From Sulfurimonas sp. (GTDB lineage Bacteria; Campylobacterota; Campylobacteria; Campylobacterales; Sulfurimonadaceae), in contig WFNM01000046.1 of the NCBI GenBank assembly GCA_015488615.1, positions 1 to 49,021 on the forward strand: 49,021 nt of DNA, read 5' to 3'. Positions 1 through 8,873 of this stretch are shown piece by piece. Position 1 is the stretch's first letter. Each line of letters opens with the position of its first letter. The notes beneath the pieces are model-generated. The model saw nothing but the letters and a program-made list of their open reading frames with translations. It had not been told where the DNA came from and did no database searches. The translations under genes and the position numbers were made by a program.

Positions 1-676
1 CTCCTGTGCTAAAGACTTAGAAGAGTATAACAAACCAGCAGTGTACTGGTATGCAAAGATCGTTGAGTCTATCTCTGAGGGAAGTATTGACAAAGCTGAT
101 AACTATTACTCTTCTCTTCAAGGTGAACATATAGGTTCTCCTCTCTTACCAGAAGCTACGATGATTTTGGCTATTGCGCATATGCACTATGAAGAGTATC
201 TTTTATGTGAACACTTTTTAAATGAATACATTAAACGCTATGCAAATAGTAATGAAAAAGAGTTTGCAGAGTTCTTGAAGATAAAAGCAAAGTATATGGC
301 AGTGCCAAATCCTAGAAGGGATCAAGTCTTAATAAATGAAGCAATAGTAGAAGCAAAAAAGTTTAAGACTACTTATCCAAACTCAATGTACTATAGTCTT
401 GTTGATACAATGGCTACAAATCTTTATATGGCAGATGCTGCATTCAATGAATCTATTGCAGGTCTCTATGATAGAATAGATAAGCCAAAAGCAGCAGCTT
501 ACTATAGAGTAAAACAACAAGAGCCATGGATAGTTTGGAGTGAAGTTGATCGTGCAAAATTACCTTGGTACAAAGAGTGGTTTGAAGGTGATGGGCGTGG
601 GAGTTGGTATGGCTATCTTATCCCCGATACACAGAGTGTCGTTTCACGTAACTCTGTTGTTGACACAAATAAATAA
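1..676 (+). CDS. bamD: Outer membrane assembly lipoprotein BamD, 5'-truncated by window edge
   Basis: BamD is the essential lipoprotein of the BAM complex that inserts beta-barrel proteins into the outer membrane. The open frame enters at base 2 and reads Ser-Cys-Ala-Lys at once. That Cys is probably the lipidated residue of the lipobox, so only the signal peptide lies outside the window. About 224 residues are visible. They are helical and TPR-like, with patterns such as the LLPEATMILAIAHMHYEEY stretch, as expected for a YfiO/BamD fold. The acidic-aromatic C-terminus (WYKEWFEGDGRGSWYGYL) is characteristic of the epsilonproteobacterial form as I recall it. lon starts 26 bp downstream on the same strand, so the two genes are probably co-transcribed. 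Family assignment is by recognition, not search. Confidence 0.82.
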   Translation, partial: SCAKDLEEYNKPAVYWYAKIVESISEGSIDKADNYYSSLQGEHIGSPLLPEATMILAIAHMHYEEYLLCEHFLNEYIKRYANSNEKEFAEFLKIKAKYMAVPNPRRDQVLINEAIVEAKKFKTTYPNSMYYSLVDTMATNLYMADAAFNESIAGLYDRIDKPKAAAYYRVKQQEPWIVWSEVDRAKLPWYKEWFEGDGRGSWYGYLIPDTQSVVSRNSVVDTNK

Positions 677-702
677 CTGAACAATTTAAAGGAATACAAA
701 TT

Positions 703-3120
703 ATGAAATTAAGTAACTATGGAGATTTTCCAGCAGATATTCCAGTTATCGCTGAAGATGAACTCTTTTTATACCCGTTTATGATAAGTCCGCTTTTTTT
801 AAGTGATGCAAAAAATATTGCAGCTGCTACAAAAGCTATAGAAGAAGACTCTTTAGTGATAGTCTGTACGACAAGGTCAGGTCATGAGGGTGAACGCGAC
901 TTTGACTCTCTTTATGATGCTGGTGTTGTAGGAAGTATTATGCGTAAGGTAGCACTTCCTGATGGTCGAGTGAAGGTACTTTTTCAAGGACTTGCTCGTG
1001 CGAAGAGTATAAGTGAGGTAAGCAAGGATCCACTTATTGCTCATGTTGACATCATTGAAGCGACAGAAGTGCATACGGCTAAGATAGATGCTATCATAGA
1101 AGTTGTACGTGAAAAGGTGAGGGCACTCTCTAGTATTAGTACATATTTTCCACCTGATTTACTTCGTACTATAGAAGAGAACCATGATCATAACCGTATT
1201 ATAGATCTTATCTGCTCAAGTGTGAAGCTTAAAAAAGAGCAGGCATATAAACTTTTTGTGGAATTAGATACAGAGAAAAGATTTTTAGATCTTATAGATT
1301 TTCTTATAGATGAGATTGAGGCAAATAAACTTCAAAAAGAGATCCGTACAAAAGTTCATACTCACATTGAGAAGGTAAATAAAGAGTACTTCTTAAAAGA
1401 ACAACTTAAACAGATTCAAAAAGAGCTAGGGACTGATAACTCTCGTGATGAAGAGATAGAAGAGTATCGTAAAAAGCTTGAAGTAAAAAAAGAGAAGATG
1501 AGTGAAGATGCTTATAAAGAAGTGGACAAGCAGTTAGAACGTTATGCTCGCATGCATCCTGACTCTTCAGATGCTTCTATGACGCAGACATATCTTGACT
1601 GGGTTTTAGATATTCCTTTCGGTGATATGGCGAAAAAGTCTCTACATATTGAGAATGTAGAAGCACAGCTAGACAAAGATCACTTCTCTTTAGAAAAGCC
1701 TAAAAAGCGTATAGTAGAGTACTTTGCGGTAAAAGAACTTTTAGAGCTTCGTGGCATTTCTAACAAAAAGAGTGCAGGGGCTATCCTCTGTTTTAGTGGA
1801 CCTCCTGGAGTTGGTAAAACTTCACTAGCAAACTCTATAGCGACAGCACTTAAACGCCCACTAGTGCGTATCGCTCTTGGTGGACTAGAAGATGTAAATG
1901 AACTTAGAGGGCATAGACGTACTTATGTAGGGGCAATGCCTGGGCGCATTACTCAGGGACTCATAGATGCAAAGAAGATGAACCCTGTTATCGTACTTGA
2001 TGAGATAGATAAAGTTTCTCGTTCTCAACATGGGGATCCTACAGCCGCACTTTTAGAGATACTCGACCCAGAACAAAATAGTGAGTTTCGTGATTACTAT
2101 TTAAACTTCAACCTTGATCTTTCAAATGCTATTTTTATAGCAACAGCAAATGATGTTGGGCGTATTCCTGCTCCTCTTCGAGATCGTATGGAGTTTATCT
2201 CTGTAAGTTCATATACTCCTCAAGAAAAATTTGAGATCGCATCGCGTTATCTTCTCCCTCAAGAGATTAAAAAACATGGTCTTAAAAAGAGTGAGTTAAG
2301 TGTGACTAAACCAGCTATGAGAGAACTTATTCATAGTTATACTCGTGAAGCTGGTGTTCGTAATCTTCGCCGCCGAATAGCAGATCTTTGCCGTAAGGTT
2401 GCCAAAGAGATTCTTCAGCACCCAGAGACAAATAAGGTAATGGTAAATATGAAAAATCTCAAGAGTTTCTTTGACAAGAGTGTTTTTGAGATAGAAAAGA
2501 CGGATAAGGTTCCTGTTGTTGGTGTGGTTAATGGTCTTGCTTGGACTGCTGTTGGTGGTGATGTTCTTAAAATAGAATCTATTCGTATCAAGGGTAAGGG
2601 CACTATGCAACTCACTGGTAGTCTTGGTGATGTTATGAAAGAGTCAGCACGAATAGCTATGAGTGTTGTAAAAACTCTTATAGATACGAAAAAACTCAAA
2701 ATTAGCGATGAAAATATTCCTCTTACAGTAAAAGAAAAAGAAGAGGGTATTAATCCTGATGCTAGTGAGGTATATAAACGCTATGATCTTCATGTCCATG
2801 TTCCAGATGGTGCAACAAAGAAGGATGGTCCTAGTGCTGGTATAGCTATGGTAAGTGTTATCGCTTCTATACTTAGCAGTAAAAAGATTCGTTCTGAGAT
2901 TGCTATGACTGGTGAGGTTTCACTAAGTGGGGATGTTCTGCCTATCGGTGGGCTTAAAGAGAAACTTATAGCGGCACATAAGGCTGGTATGACTAAGGTT
3001 CTTATCCCTGCGAAAAATTATGAGCGTGATTTGGAAGATATTCCCGATGAAGTACAAAAGGCTATGGAAATAGTTGGGGTCACTCGTGTGGAAGAGGTCT
3101 TAAATCATATTCTAGTGTAA
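703..3120 (+). CDS. lon: ATP-dependent protease La (Lon)
   Basis: Lon is a cytoplasmic AAA+ serine protease that degrades misfolded and regulatory proteins. The 805 residues match the usual length. The N-terminal LON substrate-binding domain covers about 10-200 and is followed by a coiled-coil region (about 200-280, rich in Lys/Glu). The AAA+ module has Walker A GPPGVGKT near 366-373 and a Walker B-like VIVLDEIDK. The C-terminal protease domain carries the Ser-Lys dyad, which I place at Ser711 (KDGPSAG) and Lys754 (GGLKEK), 43 residues apart as in E. coli Lon. The ATG follows an AAAGGA Shine-Dalgarno-like stretch. It probably shares a transcript with bamD and ends just before a hairpin at 3142-3162. 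Confidence 0.98.
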   Translation: MKLSNYGDFPADIPVIAEDELFLYPFMISPLFLSDAKNIAAATKAIEEDSLVIVCTTRSGHEGERDFDSLYDAGVVGSIMRKVALPDGRVKVLFQGLARAKSISEVSKDPLIAHVDIIEATEVHTAKIDAIIEVVREKVRALSSISTYFPPDLLRTIEENHDHNRIIDLICSSVKLKKEQAYKLFVELDTEKRFLDLIDFLIDEIEANKLQKEIRTKVHTHIEKVNKEYFLKEQLKQIQKELGTDNSRDEEIEEYRKKLEVKKEKMSEDAYKEVDKQLERYARMHPDSSDASMTQTYLDWVLDIPFGDMAKKSLHIENVEAQLDKDHFSLEKPKKRIVEYFAVKELLELRGISNKKSAGAILCFSGPPGVGKTSLANSIATALKRPLVRIALGGLEDVNELRGHRRTYVGAMPGRITQGLIDAKKMNPVIVLDEIDKVSRSQHGDPTAALLEILDPEQNSEFRDYYLNFNLDLSNAIFIATANDVGRIPAPLRDRMEFISVSSYTPQEKFEIASRYLLPQEIKKHGLKKSELSVTKPAMRELIHSYTREAGVRNLRRRIADLCRKVAKEILQHPETNKVMVNMKNLKSFFDKSVFEIEKTDKVPVVGVVNGLAWTAVGGDVLKIESIRIKGKGTMQLTGSLGDVMKESARIAMSVVKTLIDTKKLKISDENIPLTVKEKEEGINPDASEVYKRYDLHVHVPDGATKKDGPSAGIAMVSVIASILSSKKIRSEIAMTGEVSLSGDVLPIGGLKEKLIAAHKAGMTKVLIPAKNYERDLEDIPDEVQKAMEIVGVTRVEEVLNHILV

Positions 3121-3141
3121 AACTTTTCAAGAATACTTTGG

Positions 3142-3162
3142 CAGTTATCTAAAGGATAACTG
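3142..3162. terminator. Hairpin between convergent lon and receiver gene, probable bidirectional terminator
   Basis: A perfect 8-bp stem (CAGTTATC / GATAACTG) with a 5-base loop lies between the two convergent genes. It overlaps the last codons of the minus-strand receiver gene. On the plus strand it is followed, after a few bases, by a T-rich stretch. The position fits a terminator for lon. A role on the minus strand is weaker because the T-tract there is poor. Confidence 0.55.
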
Positions 3163-3526
3163 TCGCAATTTTCTTTAGTAAATCATCTTTTTTAATAGGC
3201 TTCATTAAAAAACCATTTGCACCACACTCTAGTGCTTCTACTTTCTTTGTTTCATCTGTTGTTAAAACGATGATAGGAAGTTGACGTATGTTATCATCAG
3301 CCCGTACAACTTTGAGCATATCTATCCCACCCATTATAGGCATAATAATATCAAGTAGAATAAGGTCAATATCATCACGACCTTTAAGCTCTCCAATAGC
3401 ATCAGAGCCATTTTTAGCCTCTACAACCTCTTTTACATTGCCGCTCTTCATTAGCATTGATTTGAGTAGTTTGAGGTTGATCATATCATCATCAACAGCT
3501 AAAACCACTAAGTCAGTTTTTATCAT
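3149..3526 (-). CDS. Single-domain response regulator (CheY-like receiver)
   Basis: This 125-residue protein is a stand-alone receiver domain with no output domain. All catalytic positions are present: the acidic pocket Asp12-Asp13-Asp14, the phospho-acceptor Asp59 in LLDIIMP, Thr89 in VLTTDE and Lys109 in FLMKPIKK. It should therefore be phosphorylatable. The gene is last in a minus-strand run PAS, Hpt protein, hybrid kinase, receiver, and lies 12 bp after the kinase stop. The simplest role is the terminal or diffusible receiver of that phosphorelay, signalling by protein contact as CheY does. Whether it targets the flagellar motor cannot be told from the sequence. Confidence 0.93.
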   Translation of the reverse strand: MIKTDLVVLAVDDDMINLKLLKSMLMKSGNVKEVVEAKNGSDAIGELKGRDDIDLILLDIIMPIMGGIDMLKVVRADDNIRQLPIIVLTTDETKKVEALECGANGFLMKPIKKDDLLKKIATVIL

Positions 3527-3538
3527 ATTGTTTTTTCC

Positions 3539-6500
3539 TTATATATATTTTTGTATGAGAGCATCTAAGATATACCTATCCACTCTATTTGGAATGATCT
3601 CGTCAACAAATACTCTATCTGATTCATTAATTGTTAATAGTGCATCGTTAATGAGTATAAGTGCGGAACTAAGTCCTCTAATATCATTCAATTCTTTCAC
3701 ATGTTGGCTAAAGGTACTTATATTTAACTCCCTGCAACCACTATCAAAAAGTATGATTTTATAGCTATTTACTTCTATCATATCTAAAAGAGTTTTAGTG
3801 GAGTCTGCAAGATCATATTCATAGCCAAGAGAGTCAAGGATCTTTGTGAAAAATTTTGTTTCAAAAGAGCTCTTTTTTACAAGTAAGATATCTTTTTTAT
3901 AAGAAAATATTTCTTTTTCTGCTGTTTCTTCTTCTGTCTTTAACTCTAGCTCGTCTGGCTCAGTAATTTCTAAGTCACTTTCTTCTTTTATTTGTGGAGG
4001 TAAGATCTCTTCTGCTTTGATAGCTTCTTTGCTTTGACTAGCCTCCTCAACTATATAGTCTGTTAGAAAGTGGTTTAGAAGTGAAACAATCTCTGCACGA
4101 ACTAAAGGTTTTGTCGTGTACTCATCAAGACCAGCTGCTAAAAAACGTTCTTTGTCACCCTTAAGTGCATTTGCAGTAAGTGCTAAGATAGGAACATGTG
4201 GTTGATTGAAATCTTCTTCATACTCAAGTATCGCTTGAGTTGCTTCCATACCATCTAAGAAAGGCATTTGAATATCCATGAAGATAAGATCAAAGTTGCC
4301 ATCTTTACGCTTTTGGAAAGCTTCAAGCCCATTAGAAGCGATACTAATTGTAAGACCTAAATCCTCAAGTGTACGTTTAATAAGCTTCTGGTTGATAATA
4401 TTATCTTCAGCAACAAGTACATTAGCATTAAACTTTGATGTCTCAGCATTAAAGTTTTTGCGGTTTACTTTTTTTGCTCTTTTAGCACTAAAATTATCAC
4501 TATGGTAGTTATCTAATACGAGACGGAGTTTAGAATTATTTAAAGGCTCGTAAAGAGTTTTAAAGATATCTAAGTCCATAGAGTCTATTTTCTTCATAAA
4601 ATAAGATTTAGTAAGAAGAATAAACTCTTGAGGGAGATTACTATAGGCTTTTAATGATTTTTCATCTGCATAATCGTAATCAATAATGATTAAATCATAG
4701 TTGACTTGGCGTTGAAGTGTTTCAAGTTCTTGTAAATCTTTAAATGATGTATAACTAACAGCATAAAAGTCAAGATATTCACGAAGGTAAGTCTCTTGGC
4801 GTTTTATTTTATGGGTAGATTCTAATATGAGGGCATTAATACTAGAGAATGTTCCTTTTGTAGACTCGTTAAGTGTCTCAATCTCTTCAAAATCGATAGT
4901 GAAGAAAAATGTAGTTCCTTCACCAGGCTCAGAGTTAAGGTCAAGCTGACCACCCATAAGCTCAATAAAACGTGAAGAAATAGTAAGTCCAAGACCTGTT
5001 CCACCATACTTACGAGTAATAGATGTATCAGCTTGAGAGAAGGCATCAAAGATTCTTGCTTTTTGCTCACTAGTAACACCGATACCACTATCTTGCACCT
5101 CAAAACGGATACGAGTGATACCCTCTTGTCCAGAGTCAAGTTTTCTAATGTCAACATTGATAGCACCAGCACTACTTGTGAACTTAACAGCATTTGAAAG
5201 AAGGTTAATGATAACCTCTTTAATCTTAGTAGGATCACCTTTAATAGGAGACTCAAGCTCAGGATCTATAAAGAAGCCAAGGTCAATATGTTTTTCACTT
5301 GCGCGTACTGCATATACATCAACAGCAGACTCAAATTCTTCTGCAGGATTAAATGCGATATCTTCAATCTCGAGTTTATTTGATTCGATTTTAGAGAGGT
5401 CAAGAATATTGTTGATAATCTCAAGAAGGTTCTCCGAACTCTTTTCAATGATTTCAACGAATTCAGTTTGTTCTTCTCCTAGTCCAGTATCTTTAAGAAG
5501 TTCTGTAAATCCAACAATACCATTAAGTGGTGTACGAATTTCATGGGACATATTTGCAAGGAACATTGATTTAGCTTCACTTGCATCTTGTGCTGATTCT
5601 TTATCATGTCGAGTTTGCTCAATAATCTTTTCTAAAAGTGCATAAGCTTCAGCAGTTCCTTGTGCGGTGTGAAGGTTGATATCTATATGCTCTGCATTAT
5701 CATCTGTATCTTCGGCAACACGCTTAAGTACCTCTTCAAGGTTTTTGATATTTCTAGCAATTTCATTAGAGAGTAAAAAACCAAGAATAGCGAGAATAAC
5801 AGAAACTAGCCAAATCGCAAGAGTGATTGCAAGAGCTTCAAGTGCATCTGCTTTTACTATAATCGCACGTTTATCCATAGCATTTAAAATAATATCTTCT
5901 GCTTGAGAAATAGCATCTATTTTTTCTGAAAGCATAGTAAACCAGATACCAGAAGTGATATCATAGTCTCCATTTTCTGCCTTAGCAATAATATCTGTTC
6001 TCTCTGTGTTAATATCATCAAATAATTCTAAAGTATCTTCATTTTTAAAGATAGTATCGAGTTTTGATACAAGAAGTTTATTTTTTAGTGTTGAGTATGT
6101 TAAAGCATCAGATTGAGAGATAAGTTTTATCCACTCATTTACCTCTTCCTCTCCAAGTGAGGTTGATCTTGCGATAACAAAAGAGATAAAATCACGTTCA
6201 TCTGATGTATATTCTGAAGCACGTACAAGTGCAATATATTCGGCAGCATAAGAATTAATTTTTGGATCAAGCTGATTAGATGTAATCTCTTCGAGTTGTT
6301 TTATTGCCTGATGCTGTAGTGAACCATATACATCTTTATAAACTTCTTTGAAATTAGTTTGATGTGAATCTACAAGTGTACGTGTTTTTTTGAGTTTTTG
6401 AAATGTATTTTTAAGAGTTTGCACATTTCTGCATGTTGGACAATTTTGTATACCATTTGAATGATCATGTAAAACTTTTTTATTTCTAACATTGTTAACA

Positions 6501-6781
6501 TATGAGTTTTCTTGTTTATCAACGACTAGACGCTGTTTTTTTAGGGAACGAAGAGTATTTGGAGATGAATTCCCAAGGTACATAACTGTCATACCACGTT
6601 CACGAGATATATTATTTACAAGGATGTTAAGCTCTCTATTTTCAGAGAGTTTATCTTGTAGAATCTGTGCTGCTTTATAGTTGTCGTAAGAGTGAAATAC
6701 AAAATAACTAGTAATGACGAATAATAGTACAATTGGAAAAAGACTGATTAGTCTTAGTCTATTTTTGAGTCCGATTTGCAT
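3539..6781 (-). CDS. Membrane hybrid sensor histidine kinase with NIT-type sensor and three receiver-like domains
   Basis: The protein has 1080 residues. One membrane segment lies at about 11-30, then a periplasmic region to about 314 with an N-terminal NIT-like signature ([13 protein letters not shown], 58-70), then a second membrane segment at about 315-337 and a short HAMP-like linker. The kinase core follows: HisKA with His413 (MSHEIRTP) and a HATPase domain with N-box near 527-531, DSGIGV at 564-569 and [10 protein letters not shown] at 593-602. Three receiver-like modules come next. The first (about 648-760) and third (about 962-1080) lack the acidic pair and look degenerate. The middle one (about 787-905) is canonical, with Glu792-Asp793, Asp836, Thr869 and Lys891. 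The sensor region contains His105, His107 and a Cys114-Pro-Thr-Cys117 pair. An AAGGAG ribosome site precedes the start. NIT domains are linked to nitrate/nitrite sensing; the ligand here is unknown. Confidence 0.93.
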   Translation of the reverse strand: MQIGLKNRLRLISLFPIVLLFVITSYFVFHSYDNYKAAQILQDKLSENRELNILVNNISRERGMTVMYLGNSSPNTLRSLKKQRLVVDKQENSYVNNVRNKKVLHDHSNGIQNCPTCRNVQTLKNTFQKLKKTRTLVDSHQTNFKEVYKDVYGSLQHQAIKQLEEITSNQLDPKINSYAAEYIALVRASEYTSDERDFISFVIARSTSLGEEEVNEWIKLISQSDALTYSTLKNKLLVSKLDTIFKNEDTLELFDDINTERTDIIAKAENGDYDITSGIWFTMLSEKIDAISQAEDIILNAMDKRAIIVKADALEALAITLAIWLVSVILAILGFLLSNEIARNIKNLEEVLKRVAEDTDDNAEHIDINLHTAQGTAEAYALLEKIIEQTRHDKESAQDASEAKSMFLANMSHEIRTPLNGIVGFTELLKDTGLGEEQTEFVEIIEKSSENLLEIINNILDLSKIESNKLEIEDIAFNPAEEFESAVDVYAVRASEKHIDLGFFIDPELESPIKGDPTKIKEVIINLLSNAVKFTSSAGAINVDIRKLDSGQEGITRIRFEVQDSGIGVTSEQKARIFDAFSQADTSITRKYGGTGLGLTISSRFIELMGGQLDLNSEPGEGTTFFFTIDFEEIETLNESTKGTFSSINALILESTHKIKRQETYLREYLDFYAVSYTSFKDLQELETLQRQVNYDLIIIDYDYADEKSLKAYSNLPQEFILLTKSYFMKKIDSMDLDIFKTLYEPLNNSKLRLVLDNYHSDNFSAKRAKKVNRKNFNAETSKFNANVLVAEDNIINQKLIKRTLEDLGLTISIASNGLEAFQKRKDGNFDLIFMDIQMPFLDGMEATQAILEYEEDFNQPHVPILALTANALKGDKERFLAAGLDEYTTKPLVRAEIVSLLNHFLTDYIVEEASQSKEAIKAEEILPPQIKEESDLEITEPDELELKTEEETAEKEIFSYKKDILLVKKSSFETKFFTKILDSLGYEYDLADSTKTLLDMIEVNSYKIILFDSGCRELNISTFSQHVKELNDIRGLSSALILINDALLTINESDRVFVDEIIPNRVDRYILDALIQKYI

Positions 6782-6797
6782 AAGCTAAAGTCTCCTT

Positions 6798-8387
6798 TTA
6801 TAGTGCTGCAAGAGCAGTTTTAATAGAATCTAGAGTATCTCTTAATTCTTGTGTATCTGAAGAGTTAATAAGTGTTTCTAATGCTTCACTAAAAGAGCTT
6901 ATCCTCATATTGTCACTCATACCTTTAAGTTTGAGGGCTTCGCTTTTACAAGTGCTGAACTCTTGAGTATTTATTGCTGTGCTGAGTGATTCTGTAAGCT
7001 CCTTAGCTTCTGCAAGATAATCTTTAAAGAGTTCATTAAAGCTTTCTATGTCTAAACCTATATCATTTGCTACTTGTTCTTTATCGTAAGACTCTACAGG
7101 AGGTGCATTATTTTCAATTACCTCTTCTTGAATGTCTTCAGTTATATCCTCAAGCTCAAGTTCTACATCAGAAGCTAATGTAAATTCATCTTCTTTAAAT
7201 GTATCATCAGCGAGTTCTGCAATCTCTATCTTTTCTGGTACTGCCGAATCATCTACTTCTATTGGGTCTGAGTAAAGATCATCTTCTTTGAAATCTAAAT
7301 TCAAAGTCTCTTCATCAACTTCTATTGGTTTTACATCAAGGAGTACTTCTTCTTCTATGCTAATCTCTTCACCTGCGAGTTTCGCTATAATATTGTAAAA
7401 TGTATCAAGGTTTTCTTTGATTATGTTGATGTCAGAAGATGTATTTACTGTAGTAAGTGCTTCAAGTGCATCTTCTATTCGAAGGTTTGCTGCAACACCT
7501 TTAAGTTTATGAGAAAGGATTTTTAAGTTGTCAAGGTCACCGTTGTCCACTGCCGTGTATAAACCTTCTTTGAAGTCTTTTGCTTGAATGATAAAGTCCT
7601 GAATAAATTCTTCTATGAGATCTAGAGGAAGTCCAAGCTCATCAGAGGCTACTGAAGGATCATATGTGTAGCCATTATCCAAGTTCACCTGTACTGTTTG
7701 TATTTTTACTTCTTGAAGTGTATCATTCTCTTTGGTATCTATAAATTTAAGATCATCTTCAAGATTTGAAGTTATTAACTCTTCATTGAAATCTTCAACT
7801 ACAATCTGCTCTTGCGGAGTTTTTTCTTGTTCTACTGTAAGAAACTCTTCTTCATCTAGTGTAATATCTAATGGTGTTTCATATGGGTCTATAGTGAGAT
7901 TAGGATTAGTAAGCCCTGTGTCAAAAGTATCAACATTTACTTCTTCTTCTTGTTGAAGAGTTTTATTTGGTGTAGTCGTTAGAGTAGGTGTTTGTACTAT
8001 TGCTACTGGTGCTTGTCTTTCAATGATATCACCGGAGATACCTTCACTTTCCTTTATAGTAAGCTCACGTAAGTGACTTAAATAAACTATATAAGCTTTA
8101 AAAGTTGGGTTATCTACAAGGTAAGTAGTGCTTATCTGTACTATTGCCCTGTAGTTTTTATTATTAACATTAATAATAACTTTTGATTCTTCGTTTGATT
8201 CTGCACATGTAATAAAGTCTATCCAGTGTACATGTTTAAAATTATGAATATAACCAGGGGTTTTTACAAAGAGATCTGCAAAGTCATTTACTTCTTTTTG
8301 TAATCCTTGTAGATTTTGAAACCCTAAGGCTCGCAAATCTTTTTCATCAATACCTAAAAACTCTTTTTTATAATTATAAATTAGCAT
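6798..8387 (-). CDS. Hpt-domain phosphotransfer protein with two Hpt modules, the second lacking the acceptor His
   Basis: The N-terminal 110 residues form a compact domain of unclear family, perhaps PAS-like (aromatic-rich, with a HNFKHVHWIDFI stretch). Acidic low-complexity linkers separate this from two similar helical modules. The first (about 241-340) contains SHKLKG, with His293 as the expected phospho-acceptor of an Hpt domain. The second (about 434-529) aligns well with the first, but the same position reads ALKLKG, so His is replaced by Leu485. The second module therefore probably binds receivers or helps dimerise without being phosphorylated. The gene sits 14 bp downstream of the PAS gene and 16 bp upstream of the hybrid kinase, so it is the natural phosphotransfer partner of that kinase and the following receiver. 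An AAAGGGG ribosome site precedes the ATG. Confidence 0.85.
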   Translation of the reverse strand: MLIYNYKKEFLGIDEKDLRALGFQNLQGLQKEVNDFADLFVKTPGYIHNFKHVHWIDFITCAESNEESKVIINVNNKNYRAIVQISTTYLVDNPTFKAYIVYLSHLRELTIKESEGISGDIIERQAPVAIVQTPTLTTTPNKTLQQEEEVNVDTFDTGLTNPNLTIDPYETPLDITLDEEEFLTVEQEKTPQEQIVVEDFNEELITSNLEDDLKFIDTKENDTLQEVKIQTVQVNLDNGYTYDPSVASDELGLPLDLIEEFIQDFIIQAKDFKEGLYTAVDNGDLDNLKILSHKLKGVAANLRIEDALEALTTVNTSSDINIIKENLDTFYNIIAKLAGEEISIEEEVLLDVKPIEVDEETLNLDFKEDDLYSDPIEVDDSAVPEKIEIAELADDTFKEDEFTLASDVELELEDITEDIQEEVIENNAPPVESYDKEQVANDIGLDIESFNELFKDYLAEAKELTESLSTAINTQEFSTCKSEALKLKGMSDNMRISSFSEALETLINSSDTQELRDTLDSIKTALAAL

Positions 8388-8401
8388 CTATGTAAACCCC
8401 T

Positions 8402-8815
8402 TTATTCTTGTGTTTGTAACATTTTTTGGTATATCTTTGCAGTTTCATTAATATTTTTACGTGATGCTTCTTTGTGTGCTGCGATAAAACCAGTTATTTC
8501 ATCATTATCATCTTTAATAGGTAATATCTCTATGTCTACCCAGTAAAATTTGCCATCTTTTCGAAGATTTTTTACAAGACCATTCCATACTTGTCCATCA
8601 GAAATAGTTTCCCACATCTTTGCAAATACATCTTTGGGCATATCTGGATGTCTTACAATATTATGCTGTTGACCTATAAGCTCCTCTTTTGAGTAAGCTG
8701 AGATAGTGCAAAATGCACGATTAGCATAAGTAATAGTACTTTTTATATTAGTTTGAGAGATGATTACATCGCCTTCAAAAAGATACTCTTCATCAATTGG
8801 TGTTATTTTGCTCAT
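8402..8815 (-). CDS. Stand-alone Aer-type PAS domain protein (CetB-like)
   Basis: The 137 residues are essentially one PAS domain. The motifs QHNIVRHPDMPKDVF, MWETISDGQVWNG and KNLRKDGKFYWV match the PAS domain of the aerotaxis receptor Aer, where this fold binds FAD and reports redox state. No transmembrane, HAMP or signalling segment follows. In Campylobacter jejuni a separate PAS protein of this sort, CetB, works with the membrane partner CetA in energy taxis; no CetA-like gene is visible here. The gene is first in the signalling run PAS-Hpt-kinase-receiver, with a promoter-like box upstream (8850-8855). It may feed redox information to the neighbouring kinase or act with a chemoreceptor elsewhere. 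FAD binding is inferred. Confidence 0.88.
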   Translation of the reverse strand: MSKITPIDEEYLFEGDVIISQTNIKSTITYANRAFCTISAYSKEELIGQQHNIVRHPDMPKDVFAKMWETISDGQVWNGLVKNLRKDGKFYWVDIEILPIKDDNDEITGFIAAHKEASRKNINETAKIYQKMLQTQE

Positions 8816-8849
8816 TAAAAAACCTTAAAACTAGAATCACCACAAATAT

Positions 8850-8855
8850 ATCATA
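8850..8855 (-). promoter_or_regulatory. Possible -10 box for the PAS-Hpt-kinase-receiver operon
   Basis: On the minus strand this reads TATGAT inside a T-rich stretch, about 35 bp before the PAS start codon. It lies in the 58-bp gap after uvrC. Campylobacterota sigma-70 promoters rely mainly on the -10 box and an upstream T-rich stretch, and both are present here. A short AT-only hairpin just upstream may help end uvrC transcription. The evidence is sequence similarity only. Confidence 0.4.
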
Positions 8856-8873
8856 AACAAAGATAAATAAAAC

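Noticed and set aside
5115-5645. 176-codon plus-strand frame opposite the hybrid kinase
   Set aside because: It is a mirror of the kinase coding region with Ser/Ile-rich composition and no recognisable domain.
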